Source of the DNA: Gammaproteobacteria bacterium
Lineage (GTDB): Bacteria > Pseudomonadota > Gammaproteobacteria > Steroidobacterales > Woeseiaceae
Length of the DNA stretch: 5,285 nucleotides
NCBI GenBank assembly: GCA_029881015.1
Contig: JAOUNK010000247.1
Span: 1-5,285 of the forward strand
Reading direction: 5' to 3'
The notes beneath the pieces were generated by a model. That model had not been told where the DNA came from. It did no database searches and saw only the letters and a program-made list of their open reading frames with translations. Of this stretch, positions 1 through 4,693 are shown in pieces (the first letter of the stretch is position 1; every line of letters begins with the position of its first letter). The position numbers were made by a program, and so were the translations under genes.

Positions 1-540
1 CACTGTCAGTTTCGAATACAGCGCGGAGACGCCGTCGGCGATTTCCGGATCATGCTGGATGAGAGCATCGTCGATATAGGTCTCGAGAAGGTCGAACTTG
101 CGATCCACAAGCACCTGCTCCGCGAATGCGCGCACAAGGTCACGGTTGGCCTCGGTCTTGTCGTGATCGGTGATGGATGTCTCGCCGTCCAGCATGTCTC
201 GACCAGAGCGGTTGGGCGGCTGCTTCATCTGGATGTTGTCCCAGTGCTCAACAGCTTTGCCATCCTCGAACCGAAAGACCTCGAACGCCACTTCAACGCC
301 GTCGAAATCATATTCATTGTGGGCGAACGCAAAATCGCCGTCCTCGAACACACGCACAAATGTGACCCGCGGGTTCGTCTTCGCCAGCCGCGCGAAAAGC
401 TCGGCAAGGCCCATACTGCCTTCACGCGTGCGTGGATTGTGCTGGATGTACTTGGCCTCATTGACCACGGTGGCCGCCTCAGGATCACCGGTCTCAATGC
501 CCTTGAGAAGTTTTTGGATCTTGTCCCTCTTCGACATCAT
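1..540 (-). CDS. SnoaL-like (NTF2-fold) protein, two tandem domains, 3' end cut by window edge
   Basis: The frame opens at ATG 540 (a second ATG follows directly) and stays open for 180 codons to base 1, so the C-terminus is missing. A Shine-Dalgarno AGGTGG at 555-550, 9 nt before the ATG, supports this start; the next upstream in-frame codon of note is a stop at 573-571. Residues 25-105 resemble the SnoaL-like family of small cone-shaped alpha+beta domains: YIQHNP at 31-36, then FVRVFEDGDFAFAHNEYDFDG (61-81, His74) and VEHWDNIQ (97-104). A second domain seems to start near 130, with a repeat of the motif, LIQHDPEIADG at 160-170. Family members include polyketide cyclases and many uncharacterised proteins annotated as predicted aldol-condensation-like enzymes; substrate cannot be read from sequence. 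No signal peptide is visible, so it is probably cytoplasmic. The fold call is good; the reaction is unknown. Confidence 0.85.
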   Translation of the reverse strand, partial: MMSKRDKIQKLLKGIETGDPEAATVVNEAKYIQHNPRTREGSMGLAELFARLAKTNPRVTFVRVFEDGDFAFAHNEYDFDGVEVAFEVFRFEDGKAVEHWDNIQMKQPPNRSGRDMLDGETSITDHDKTEANRDLVRAFAEQVLVDRKFDLLETYIDDALIQHDPEIADGVSALYSKLTV

Positions 541-549
541 ATAAGCCGG

Positions 550-555
550 CCACCT
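550..555 (-). promoter_or_regulatory. Ribosome binding site of the SnoaL-like gene
   Basis: AGGTGG on the minus strand, 9 nt before the ATG at 540. It decides the start in a frame that is absent from most simple ORF lists because it runs off the window. Confidence 0.7.
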
Positions 556-574
556 AAGATCACTTTCGAACTAC

Positions 575-588
575 GCTCCTGCCGGAGC
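575..588 (-). other. Small hairpin in the leader of the SnoaL-like gene
   Basis: A perfect 5-bp stem, GCTCC/GGAGC with a 4-base loop, lies in the roughly 80-nt leader between the repeat and the Shine-Dalgarno. There is no U-run, so it is not an intrinsic terminator. It may be chance. Confidence 0.25.
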
Positions 589-618
589 CTCGCTATCGTC
601 AAGCATTCGCGATGGAAT

Positions 619-735
619 AGCTAACGTCCGCATTGGGTTACCAGCCGCCATCATACCCCAGAATACTTGACCGGCTGGAATGCGCAGTAAAGCAACCGGT
701 CGTATTGCTTCCTGGTGACTGCTCGCTCACGGCCA
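619..735 (-). repeat. Intergenic palindromic repeat, copy 1 (attC-like candidate)
   Basis: Lies between the cytochrome and SnoaL-like genes. Read on the coding strand it begins with TGGCCGTGAGCGAGCAGTCA, passes through a GAAGCAAT/GGTTGCTT/CATTCC hairpin-forming middle and CCAGCCGGTC, then a TATGAT hexamer and GGCGGCTGG, and ends GCGGACGTTAGCT. A 24-base block (705-728) is identical to the copies at 3957-3980 and 4639-4662. The terminal GTTAGCT (625-619) resembles an integron attC R' box (consensus GTTRRRY, 6 of 7). I find no clear complementary R'' partner; a weak candidate lies at 810-826, which would lengthen the element to about 207 bp. Repeat identity is certain; its nature is inferred. 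Confidence 0.7.
650..655 (-). promoter_or_regulatory. -10-like hexamer TATGAT in repeat copy 1
   Basis: TATGAT on the minus strand, 25 nt before the GTTAGCT box and pointing to the SnoaL-like gene. The same hexamer lies in the same context in copy 2 (3907-3902). No good -35 box is seen. Confidence 0.35.
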
Positions 736-843
736 CAAGCAGTCCATGCTCGTCTCCCGGTTCTATTGCTGCGTACCATGGCGATTCATCGCCGTCGAGG
801 GCTACCAAACCACTGGACGAACAACCAGACTTGTGTGCAAAGC
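736..843. other. Non-coding spacer after the cytochrome gene
   Basis: Together with the repeat at 619-735 and the leader at 541-618, this makes a 303-base stretch without a gene. I see no conserved frame, no intrinsic terminator with a U-run, and only a weak similarity of 810-826 (coding strand GGTTGTTCGTCCAGTGG) to the outer end of the repeat (AGCTAACGTCCGCATTGGG on the plus strand). Confidence 0.5.
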
Positions 844-1803
844 TTATTTCCGCAAGCGCAATCGATCGACGACGACGCGGCCATCTGCATCAAGCGTGCC
901 GCGTACCTCGATGTAGTCTCCGGGACTTGGCGACTTATCCCTTCGTGTCGATCCCGTAATGACAAGCGTTAGATCATCGAGCCGATTCGACGATACCAGC
1001 TTGCCGTGCAGACGAACCCGGCTTCCGACCGGAATCGGAGCTGGGGAACCTGCCGAATCCCTTGCGCCATCGGCTATCCATTGTTCGATCAAGGCAATCT
1101 CGTCGTCGGTAAGGAACGGCGGGCCGTCGAATGGCATCTTGGGCAAGGCCTGTCCTCGAATACGGCGCAAGAGCTCGCTGGCCTCGGGACTAAAGGGAAC
1201 GACGCGGACGCGGTCGGCCGCGCTGATCGTATTCGCGTAGGATGTCAGTCGGTAACCCTCCGGCGGACCGCCCATGAGTCCTTTTTCCGTGTGGCACTTG
1301 ACGCAACGCGTCGCAAATATTGGCGCAACCTGGTCGTAACGAACGGGACCGGCGACCGCTAGGGGAGACGGCGCTGAAACTGACGGCTCGGACACCGTGC
1401 CGGACCGCATGCCGTCAAGGATCCACTGTTCGAACAAGGCCACTTCATCATCAGCCAGGTAAGGCGGACCGGTCATCGGCATCCGTGGCAGAGACGTGCC
1501 CTTGAGCCGTTTGATCAGCTCACTCCCCGCAGGATCCCCGGCTGCGACTATGACACCACGACTGCTGCCAGTGAGGAGTCCGTCGTGGCTGTCAAGCCTA
1601 AGTCCCAGCGGTGCGGCGGGTCCCGCATGGCACATGACGCACCGAGCCTGCAAGATCTGGTCGATATCCGAAAAATCGGTCGCGGCGAGCGCCGTCGAAG
1701 ATACGAGCGCCATTACGGCAAGCAGCACGGGCGCCGTTTGCGCGTGCAGCACTTCGATCGGCTTCCACAACTCGGGCTTTTTTCGTTGTTTGGGTTTGCC
1801 CAT
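844..1803 (-). CDS. Exported di-heme c-type cytochrome with C-terminal OB-like domain
   Basis: ATG at 1803 gives 319 residues; a TTG at 1824 would add seven and neither has a strong Shine-Dalgarno. Residues 23-41 form a hydrophobic core ending in ALA-A, a signal peptide cleaved after about 41, preceded by an unusually long basic tail (GKPKQRKKPELWKP). Two similar cytochrome domains follow. The first has heme-binding CVMCH at 55-59, LRLDS at 68-72 and LPRMPMTGPPYL at 105-116; the second has CVKCH at 167-171 and LPKMPFDGPPFL at 221-232, each followed by DDE-AL-EQWI-DG. The Met in LP-MP is the likely distal heme ligand. The spacing matches cytochrome c modules of the PSCyt1/CBB3 type. Residues about 258-319 (VGSRVRLHGKL to GTLDADGRVVVDRLRLR) look like a small beta-barrel of the DUF5666/OB type. 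Both domains probably carry electrons in the periplasm; no redox partner or cytochrome-maturation gene is nearby, and the partner is unknown. GC looks higher than in the genes to the right. Confidence 0.9.
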   Translation of the reverse strand: MGKPKQRKKPELWKPIEVLHAQTAPVLLAVMALVSSTALAATDFSDIDQILQARCVMCHAGPAAPLGLRLDSHDGLLTGSSRGVIVAAGDPAGSELIKRLKGTSLPRMPMTGPPYLADDEVALFEQWILDGMRSGTVSEPSVSAPSPLAVAGPVRYDQVAPIFATRCVKCHTEKGLMGGPPEGYRLTSYANTISAADRVRVVPFSPEASELLRRIRGQALPKMPFDGPPFLTDDEIALIEQWIADGARDSAGSPAPIPVGSRVRLHGKLVSSNRLDDLTLVITGSTRRDKSPSPGDYIEVRGTLDADGRVVVDRLRLRK

Positions 1804-1829
1804 GAATTTACTGGCTTGAACCAAGATTG

Positions 1830-1955
1830 AAGTGGCTGCTTCGGGTCATCAGCAGGAAGTTTACCTGAAATCAGCCGACCGGCGGCTTCCAGGGGCAAAG
1901 CAGCCAGTCGATTCGGCCCGATACCACCGGCTCAGTTCGGCCAACAGCAAACCTT
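1830..1955 (-). repeat. Intergenic palindromic repeat, diverged copy (gap DUF1272/cytochrome)
   Basis: The coding strand reads TTGGCCGAACTGAG, CGACTGGCTGCTTTGCCCC, GGAAGCCGCCGGTCGGCTGA, then TAAACTTCCTGCTGATGACCCGAAGCAGCCACTTC. The order of parts (TGGCCGA, GACTGGCTG, GCCGGTCG, -10-like hexamer, GACCC, GCAGCCAC) follows the other copies, but the terminal GTT box is lost or degraded to ACTTCA. Sub-palindromes such as GGCTGCTT/AGCAG at 1834-1855 are clear. Confidence 0.5.
1858..1863 (-). promoter_or_regulatory. -10-like hexamer TAAACT in the repeat before the cytochrome gene
   Basis: TAAACT on the minus strand, 54 nt before the cytochrome ATG, at the place where other copies carry TATAAT or TATGAT. 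It is weak taken alone and is supported only by its position in the repeat family. Confidence 0.25.
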
Positions 1956-1974
1956 GGTCTGCCGATTTGCGCGA

Positions 1975-2220
1975 CTAACTTGGCGCACAGCCCGCTGGCT
2001 TGAATACCCGCTCAACGGACGCCGGATATTGTTGAAGGGCCTTCACCGGTCGAATCGGTCGTTCAACAAAATTGCCACCACAATTTGGGCAAATTCCTCC
2101 AAGCTTTTCCCGCGCACATGTCCTGCAGAAAGTGCATTCGAACGTACATATGACGGCATCGGATGAATCCGGTGGCAAGTCCTTGTCGCAACACTCACAG
2201 CTTGGTCGCAGTTCCAGCAT
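1975..2220 (-). CDS. DUF1272 family Cys-rich protein
   Basis: 81 residues from ATG 2220, with a Shine-Dalgarno AGGGAG at 2233-2228, 7 nt upstream. The opening MLELRPSCECCDKDLPPDS, the ICTFECTFCRTCA block (24-36) and LGGICPNCGGNFVERPIRP (40-58) are the hallmark of the DUF1272 family. It has nine cysteines; C8, C10 and C11, C29 and C32, C35, and C45 and C48 form pairs typical of zinc-binding knuckles, so it probably binds one or two zinc ions. The usual family length is about 60-90 residues, so this one is complete. Its biochemical role is unknown. The start lies only 22 nt beyond the GTTAGCT box of the preceding repeat, the spacing expected of an integron cassette gene. Confidence 0.93.
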   Translation of the reverse strand: MLELRPSCECCDKDLPPDSSDAVICTFECTFCRTCAREKLGGICPNCGGNFVERPIRPVKALQQYPASVERVFKPAGCAPS

Positions 2221-2227
2221 TCTTGTT

Positions 2228-2233
2228 CTCCCT
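2228..2233 (-). promoter_or_regulatory. Ribosome binding site of the DUF1272 gene
   Basis: AGGGAG on the minus strand, 7 nt before the ATG at 2220. It lies between that ATG and the repeat end. Confidence 0.75.
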
Positions 2234-2242
2234 ACGTTGCTG

Positions 2243-2376
2243 AGCTAACCGTCCGGAACGGGTCGCAGGCGGAAAGTATAGCGCGAAATTCTCGACCGGC
2301 TGCTTTCAGACGCAAAGCGGAAATCGCTACGAAGCCAAGGCGACAGACTCAGAGCGGCCAATACCGGACATTAGGA
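2243..2376 (-). repeat. Intergenic palindromic repeat, diverged copy with paired ends (attC-like candidate)
   Basis: This 134-bp element fills most of the gap between the ankyrin and DUF1272 genes. Its ends are complementary: the coding strand starts TCCTAATGTCCGG (2376-2364) and ends CCGGACGGTTAGCT (2256-2243), so CTAA and GTCCGG pair with a one-base offset between them. This is the arrangement of attC R''-L'' and L'-R' boxes. GTTAGCT fits GTTRRRY at 6 of 7 positions; TCCTAAT fits RYYYAAC at 5 of 7. The interior holds further palindromic units (GCTTTGCGTCTGAAAGC; CCGCCTGCGACCCGTTCCGGACGG). It is the best attC candidate in the window. Confidence 0.6.
2275..2280 (-). promoter_or_regulatory. 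-10-like hexamer TATACT before the DUF1272 gene
   Basis: TATACT on the minus strand, 25 nt before the terminal GTTAGCT box and 54 nt before the ATG. No convincing -35 at 16-18 nt. A transcript would begin just before the GTCCGG-type terminal hairpin arm. Confidence 0.35.
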
Positions 2377-2422
2377 CCCAACTGAATGGTCCGATTTCAT
2401 GGGGCCGAACCACTGTACCGAC

Positions 2423-3763
2423 TTACTGCAGTTCGAGAAGATACTCCTTCTCTTCGTCAATCATTGCCTCGCAACGGTTCGGGTAATCGGCGTACTTGTG
2501 TACGTCGGAAAATGGAATCGCGTAGTCAGTGTGAAACCCTGCGTCGTAAGTCAGCACGTTGTGAAGGAGATAGTACTCCTCGTCCTCCGGCCCCAGATAC
2601 TCGTCAGCCTCGATTTCTTTGGTTTGCTCGTGAAGATCTGAGTACTCTGGCGATTGCTTAAAACGAGCTAGCTGATTGAGCCTGTAATTGGCCATTTCGA
2701 GTACACCCATCTTCTTCTCATCGACGAGCACGCCATTCTCAAATAGCAGGACGACATACGTGTCATGATGCAGCCATTCCGGGGAGCAATGGTCTAGGGT
2801 AGGCTTGCCAAGCTCTAACGTGATTACGCCCGAGAACTTATCAAGCGACACTTGCGTATCGGTACCGAAAACCACTTGGAACACTGACCTCATTGCCAGG
2901 TCATCGGGTGACTCGTCGTAGAGGGTCGCAACCTTTAACTCGTCAATGAATAGCTTGCCGTCCTCAACAATGAAGTAAGCGCGTCTTCCATTCCAAAGCC
3001 AGTTGTTGATTTCTTCGACGCCGATTCCGTCTGGGGGAACAGAGAACAGTAGGTCGAGGGGCCGACTGTAAACGACATAGTCTCGTGCGTCGTAGCTGAC
3101 AGTATTGGTGCTGTTTCGGTCAATGACCAGATCCCTATACTCTCGTGGACTTGGCTGAGTCTCTCCGTTATCGAGATCGGCACAGGTTTGATCGATATCG
3201 GCGCCGGCAGCCAGCCATCTCGTATAGAGATCATTCCGCCTAAAGTGAATTGCCACATGGAGGGCCGTCCACCCTTCAGCACTGCATTCGTTCGGGTCAG
3301 CGCCATTGGTCACATACCAATCTATTGATCGAAGTGCCGTTTCCAGGCCACTAGGATTCGTTACCCGACCGGTCAGGTACTCAGTGAATAGTACGGTTCC
3401 CCACAGGTACCGCAGGTTCATTGCGATTGGGCCGATAGACTGTCTAGTTTCTGCGCTGGTCTCAGCGGTCGGAGGTAACAACAACTCGTACTCTGCGGAA
3501 ACAGCCTCGTTGCGCCGGAATGTACGGACAATGCAAAGGACCGGCGGGAGAATCGTCATCTGGATGGCCGGCCATTGATTCCAGTACTCCCAAGATGACT
3601 CACAACCAGTGACCAGCAAACTCGCTCGATGCGGTGTACCCAGGGATGATAGGTAGTAGGTTACCCAAATACTGTAGGTCAAAAGGACGACGATCGCCCC
3701 AATACCTACTCTTTTGAGTCTCCGTGATGGTCCGAGCCGACCTGTGTCTAATTCCTTGGAAAT
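2423..3763 (-). CDS. Membrane-anchored ankyrin-repeat protein with unrecognised C-terminal region
   Basis: The first ordinary start is TTG 3682 (419 residues), but it cuts a membrane segment in half and has no Shine-Dalgarno. The frame continues upstream with RRLKR and then a hydrophobic stretch from VGIGAIVVLL through TYSIWVTYYL, a typical positive-inside anchor. The only strong Shine-Dalgarno, AAAGGGAG at 3776-3769, lies 5 nt before an ATT codon at 3763-3761, giving 446 residues; I prefer that start. Numbered from it, a second short hydrophobic stretch lies near 65-79. One to two ankyrin repeats lie at about 139-191: GADPNECSAEGWTALHVAIH, then LYTRWLAAGADID, matching the G-TALH-A and L-GAD consensus. 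Ankyrins bind proteins. The remainder (about 215-446) matches no family I know; it contains WNGRRAYFIVEDGKLFIDEL and an acidic tail, and no enzyme motif. The gene ends in TAA at 2423. Function unknown. Confidence 0.8.
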   Translation of the reverse strand: MSKELDTGRLGPSRRLKRVGIGAIVVLLTYSIWVTYYLSSLGTPHRASLLVTGCESSWEYWNQWPAIQMTILPPVLCIVRTFRRNEAVSAEYELLLPPTAETSAETRQSIGPIAMNLRYLWGTVLFTEYLTGRVTNPSGLETALRSIDWYVTNGADPNECSAEGWTALHVAIHFRRNDLYTRWLAAGADIDQTCADLDNGETQPSPREYRDLVIDRNSTNTVSYDARDYVVYSRPLDLLFSVPPDGIGVEEINNWLWNGRRAYFIVEDGKLFIDELKVATLYDESPDDLAMRSVFQVVFGTDTQVSLDKFSGVITLELGKPTLDHCSPEWLHHDTYVVLLFENGVLVDEKKMGVLEMANYRLNQLARFKQSPEYSDLHEQTKEIEADEYLGPEDEEYYLLHNVLTYDAGFHTDYAIPFSDVHKYADYPNRCEAMIDEEKEYLLELQ

Positions 3764-3866
3764 GTCAGCTCCCTTTCGCCAGTCGATAAGTGCCGAATGA
3801 GTGTACTACTTGGTGTCCATCAGGGTCGGTGTCACGCAAGACTATCTGCCTCTCTGTTAGCGGTCA
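3764..3866 (-). pseudogene. Possible 3' remnant of a lost gene (VOC/glyoxalase-like tail), coupled to the ankyrin gene
   Basis: Between stop codons at 3866-3864 and 3767-3765 on the minus strand lie 32 open codons: PLTERQIVLRDTDPDG, then HQVVHSFGTYRLAKGS. VLRDTDPDGHQVV resembles the last strand motif of VOC/glyoxalase-fold proteins (…RDPDG…), whose genes end shortly after it. It starts exactly at the end of repeat copy 2, as if a repeat end had joined the interior of a gene. It may be translated from TTG 3839 (24 residues, GAGAGG 9 nt upstream). Its TGA stop is one base from the ATT start of the ankyrin gene, so translation could be coupled. The match is short and could be chance. Confidence 0.35.
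3769..3776 (-). promoter_or_regulatory. Strong Shine-Dalgarno before an apparent AUU start
   Basis: AAAGGGAG on the minus strand, followed after CTGAC by ATT at 3763. No ATG, GTG or TTG lies at a usable distance in any frame, which is why the site argues for AUU initiation of the ankyrin gene. Confidence 0.5.
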
Positions 3867-4004
3867 TCTGAACTTGGAGATGTGACCGGCTGGAATGGGT
3901 CATCATACCGCAGGAAACTCGACCGGCTGGAATGCGCAGCAAACCAGTCACTCACTTTGCTTCCTGGTGACTGCTCGCTCTCGGCCAGAACCGGACGGTG
4001 AACA
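3855..4004 (-). repeat. Intergenic palindromic repeat, copy 2, with internal duplication (attC-like candidate)
   Basis: Fills the gap after the 155-residue gene. The coding strand runs TGTTCACCGTC (4004-3994), CGGTTCTGGCCGAGAGCGAG, CAGTCACCAGGAAGCAAA, a TTTGC/CATTCC hairpin arm, CCAGCCGGTC, TATGATGACC, a second CATTCCAGCCGGTC, and ends GACCGCTAACA (3865-3855). The ends are inverted repeats at 8 of 11 positions. The element shares 39 identical bases (3956-3994) with copy 3. The 14-base GACCGGCTGGAATG occurs twice (3884-3897 and 3921-3934), an internal duplication not seen elsewhere. The end box reads GCTAACA instead of GTTAGCT, so it is altered relative to the other copies. Confidence 0.75.
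3902..3907 (-). promoter_or_regulatory. -10-like hexamer TATGAT in repeat copy 2
   Basis: TATGAT on the minus strand, with flanks (GGTATGATG) nearly the same as in copy 1. It lies farther from the repeat end than in other copies because of the internal duplication. Confidence 0.3.
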
Positions 4005-4023
4005 AGACACGCGAAACATGCTG

Positions 4024-4491
4024 TCAGTCCCAGCCAATGTATGAGTCCATATCGTAATCGTGCTTTTTGCAGGAGGCTAGAAAGTCGACACGAAAACTCT
4101 CCGCATCAAAACCACCTAGCCTCTTCTTTTTGTCGACGAGTACTGAGGTTGATCGATAGAGCTTTTGGAGCGCGTAGTCCACAACAGATTCTTTCGGAAT
4201 GTATACGAGTTCCGCTATTTCTGGCAGGACACTGTAGTGGCCGACGTTATTGAAGACGCCAGGAGCTATACCTGTCAGTGGATTTGGCGTTTTACCGCCA
4301 ACTTTTTTCTGGAATCGAAACGCGAATGGCCCGTGGTCGTCATTTAGCTGAAATTCAATCCATAGGTGCTCCATTATTCCACCGTAGTCGTTGCTAAGTT
4401 CCTTGCTTAGCAACTCAAGCGGCTCGAGGAGTATTTGAGGCAGGTGACGCGTCTCGAAGTCACAGTAGTTTGCGTAGATCTGGACTTCCAA
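4024..4491 (-). CDS. Hypothetical protein, 155 residues
   Basis: I do not recognise this protein. It starts at TTG 4491: GGGGAG at 4503-4498 lies 6 nt upstream, and the only in-frame codons between a stop at 4518-4516 and this TTG include no ATG or GTG. The protein is soluble-looking, with no signal peptide or membrane segment, and reads as mixed alpha/beta: a leucine-rich helix at about 18-33 (PQILLEPLELLSKEL), a strand-rich middle (HLWIEFQLNDDHGPFAFRFQ at 42-61), a Gly/Pro-rich loop (64-80), VGHYSVLPEIAELVYIPKES (83-102) and a basic-acidic tail (KKHDYDMDSYIGWD). No catalytic motif or metal site stands out. GC is visibly lower than in the cytochrome gene. Repeat copies lie on both sides, so it forms one self-contained unit. 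It could be an immunity-type or other accessory protein, but nothing in the sequence shows it. Confidence 0.75.
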   Translation of the reverse strand: MEVQIYANYCDFETRHLPQILLEPLELLSKELSNDYGGIMEHLWIEFQLNDDHGPFAFRFQKKVGGKTPNPLTGIAPGVFNNVGHYSVLPEIAELVYIPKESVVDYALQKLYRSTSVLVDKKKRLGGFDAESFRVDFLASCKKHDYDMDSYIGWD

Positions 4492-4497
4492 CTGGAT

Positions 4498-4503
4498 CTC
4501 CCC
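4498..4503 (-). promoter_or_regulatory. Ribosome binding site before a TTG start
   Basis: GGGGAG on the minus strand, 6 nt before TTG 4491. It decides the start against the out-of-frame ATG at 4519-4517, which has no Shine-Dalgarno and reads only 19 codons. Confidence 0.7.
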
Positions 4504-4554
4504 GCTTAAACAAGTTCATCGGAACGCGGCTCAGCACTAGACGAAATCGTATTT

Positions 4555-4685
4555 TGCGAACGACCGCAAAGTCACCAGCCGCCATATTACAACAGTTGGA
4601 GCGACCGGCTGGAGTGCGCAGCAAACCAGCCAGTCGTTTTGCTTCCTGGTGACTGCTCGCTCTCGGCCAGAACCGGCCGGTCGCA
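4555..4685 (-). repeat. Intergenic palindromic repeat, copy 3, with paired ends (attC-like candidate)
   Basis: 131 bp just after the PH-like gene. On the coding strand it opens TGCGACCG (4685-4678) and closes CGGTCGTTCGCA (4566-4555); TGCGA/TCGCA and ACCG/CGGT pair, leaving GTT/AC-like unpaired bases as in attC ends. The body reads GTTCTGGCCGAGAGCGAG, CAGTCACCAGGAAGCAAA, ACGACTGGCTGGTTTGC (hairpin GCAAA/TTTGC), CTCCAGCCGGTCGC, TAATAT and GGCGGCTGGTGAC. It shares 39 identical bases (4638-4676) with copy 2. The closing box GTTCGCA has the GTT of an attC R' box but not the purines that should follow. Confidence 0.75.
4584..4589 (-). promoter_or_regulatory. -10-like hexamer TAATAT in repeat copy 3
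   Basis: TAATAT on the minus strand, 20 nt before the terminal GTT box and pointing to the 155-residue gene. It is supported by its shared position in the repeat family rather than by a -35. Confidence 0.25.
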
Positions 4686-4693
4686 GATCAGCT

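Noticed and set aside
52..624. Long plus-strand frame of 190 codons
   Set aside because: It lies opposite the SnoaL-like gene, whose minus-strand frame shows family motifs and a Shine-Dalgarno. The plus-strand product resembles nothing and runs into the repeat.
633..972. Plus-strand frames across the repeat and spacer at 633-972
   Set aside because: They run through repeat copy 1 and into the end of the cytochrome gene, with no Shine-Dalgarno or recognisable domain.
1006..1362. Plus-strand frames opposite the cytochrome (also 959-1240 and 1496-1819)
   Set aside because: Shadows of a GC-rich gene. The minus strand carries two heme motifs and a signal peptide.
1954..2166. Plus-strand frame opposite the DUF1272 gene
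   Set aside because: The minus strand is an unmistakable DUF1272 protein with a good Shine-Dalgarno.
2377..2422. Intrinsic terminator after the ankyrin gene
   Set aside because: GGTTCGGCC and related bases can pair weakly, but there is no stable GC stem followed by a U-run.
3306..3578. Plus-strand frame opposite the ankyrin gene, and minus-strand alternate frame 2935-3306
   Set aside because: Both overlap a longer frame with a clear ankyrin repeat; neither product shows a domain.
4461..4519. ATG at 4519 as start of a short upstream peptide or of the 155-residue protein
   Set aside because: It is out of frame, reads 19 codons to a stop, and has no Shine-Dalgarno. TTG 4491 has one at ideal spacing.
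619..4685. CRISPR array
   Set aside because: The repeats are over 100 bp, diverged, and separated by whole genes rather than uniform short spacers.
3855..4685. Composite transposon or insertion sequence made from copies 2 and 3
   Set aside because: The two copies have the same orientation and enclose only the 155-residue gene, with no transposase and no visible target duplication.
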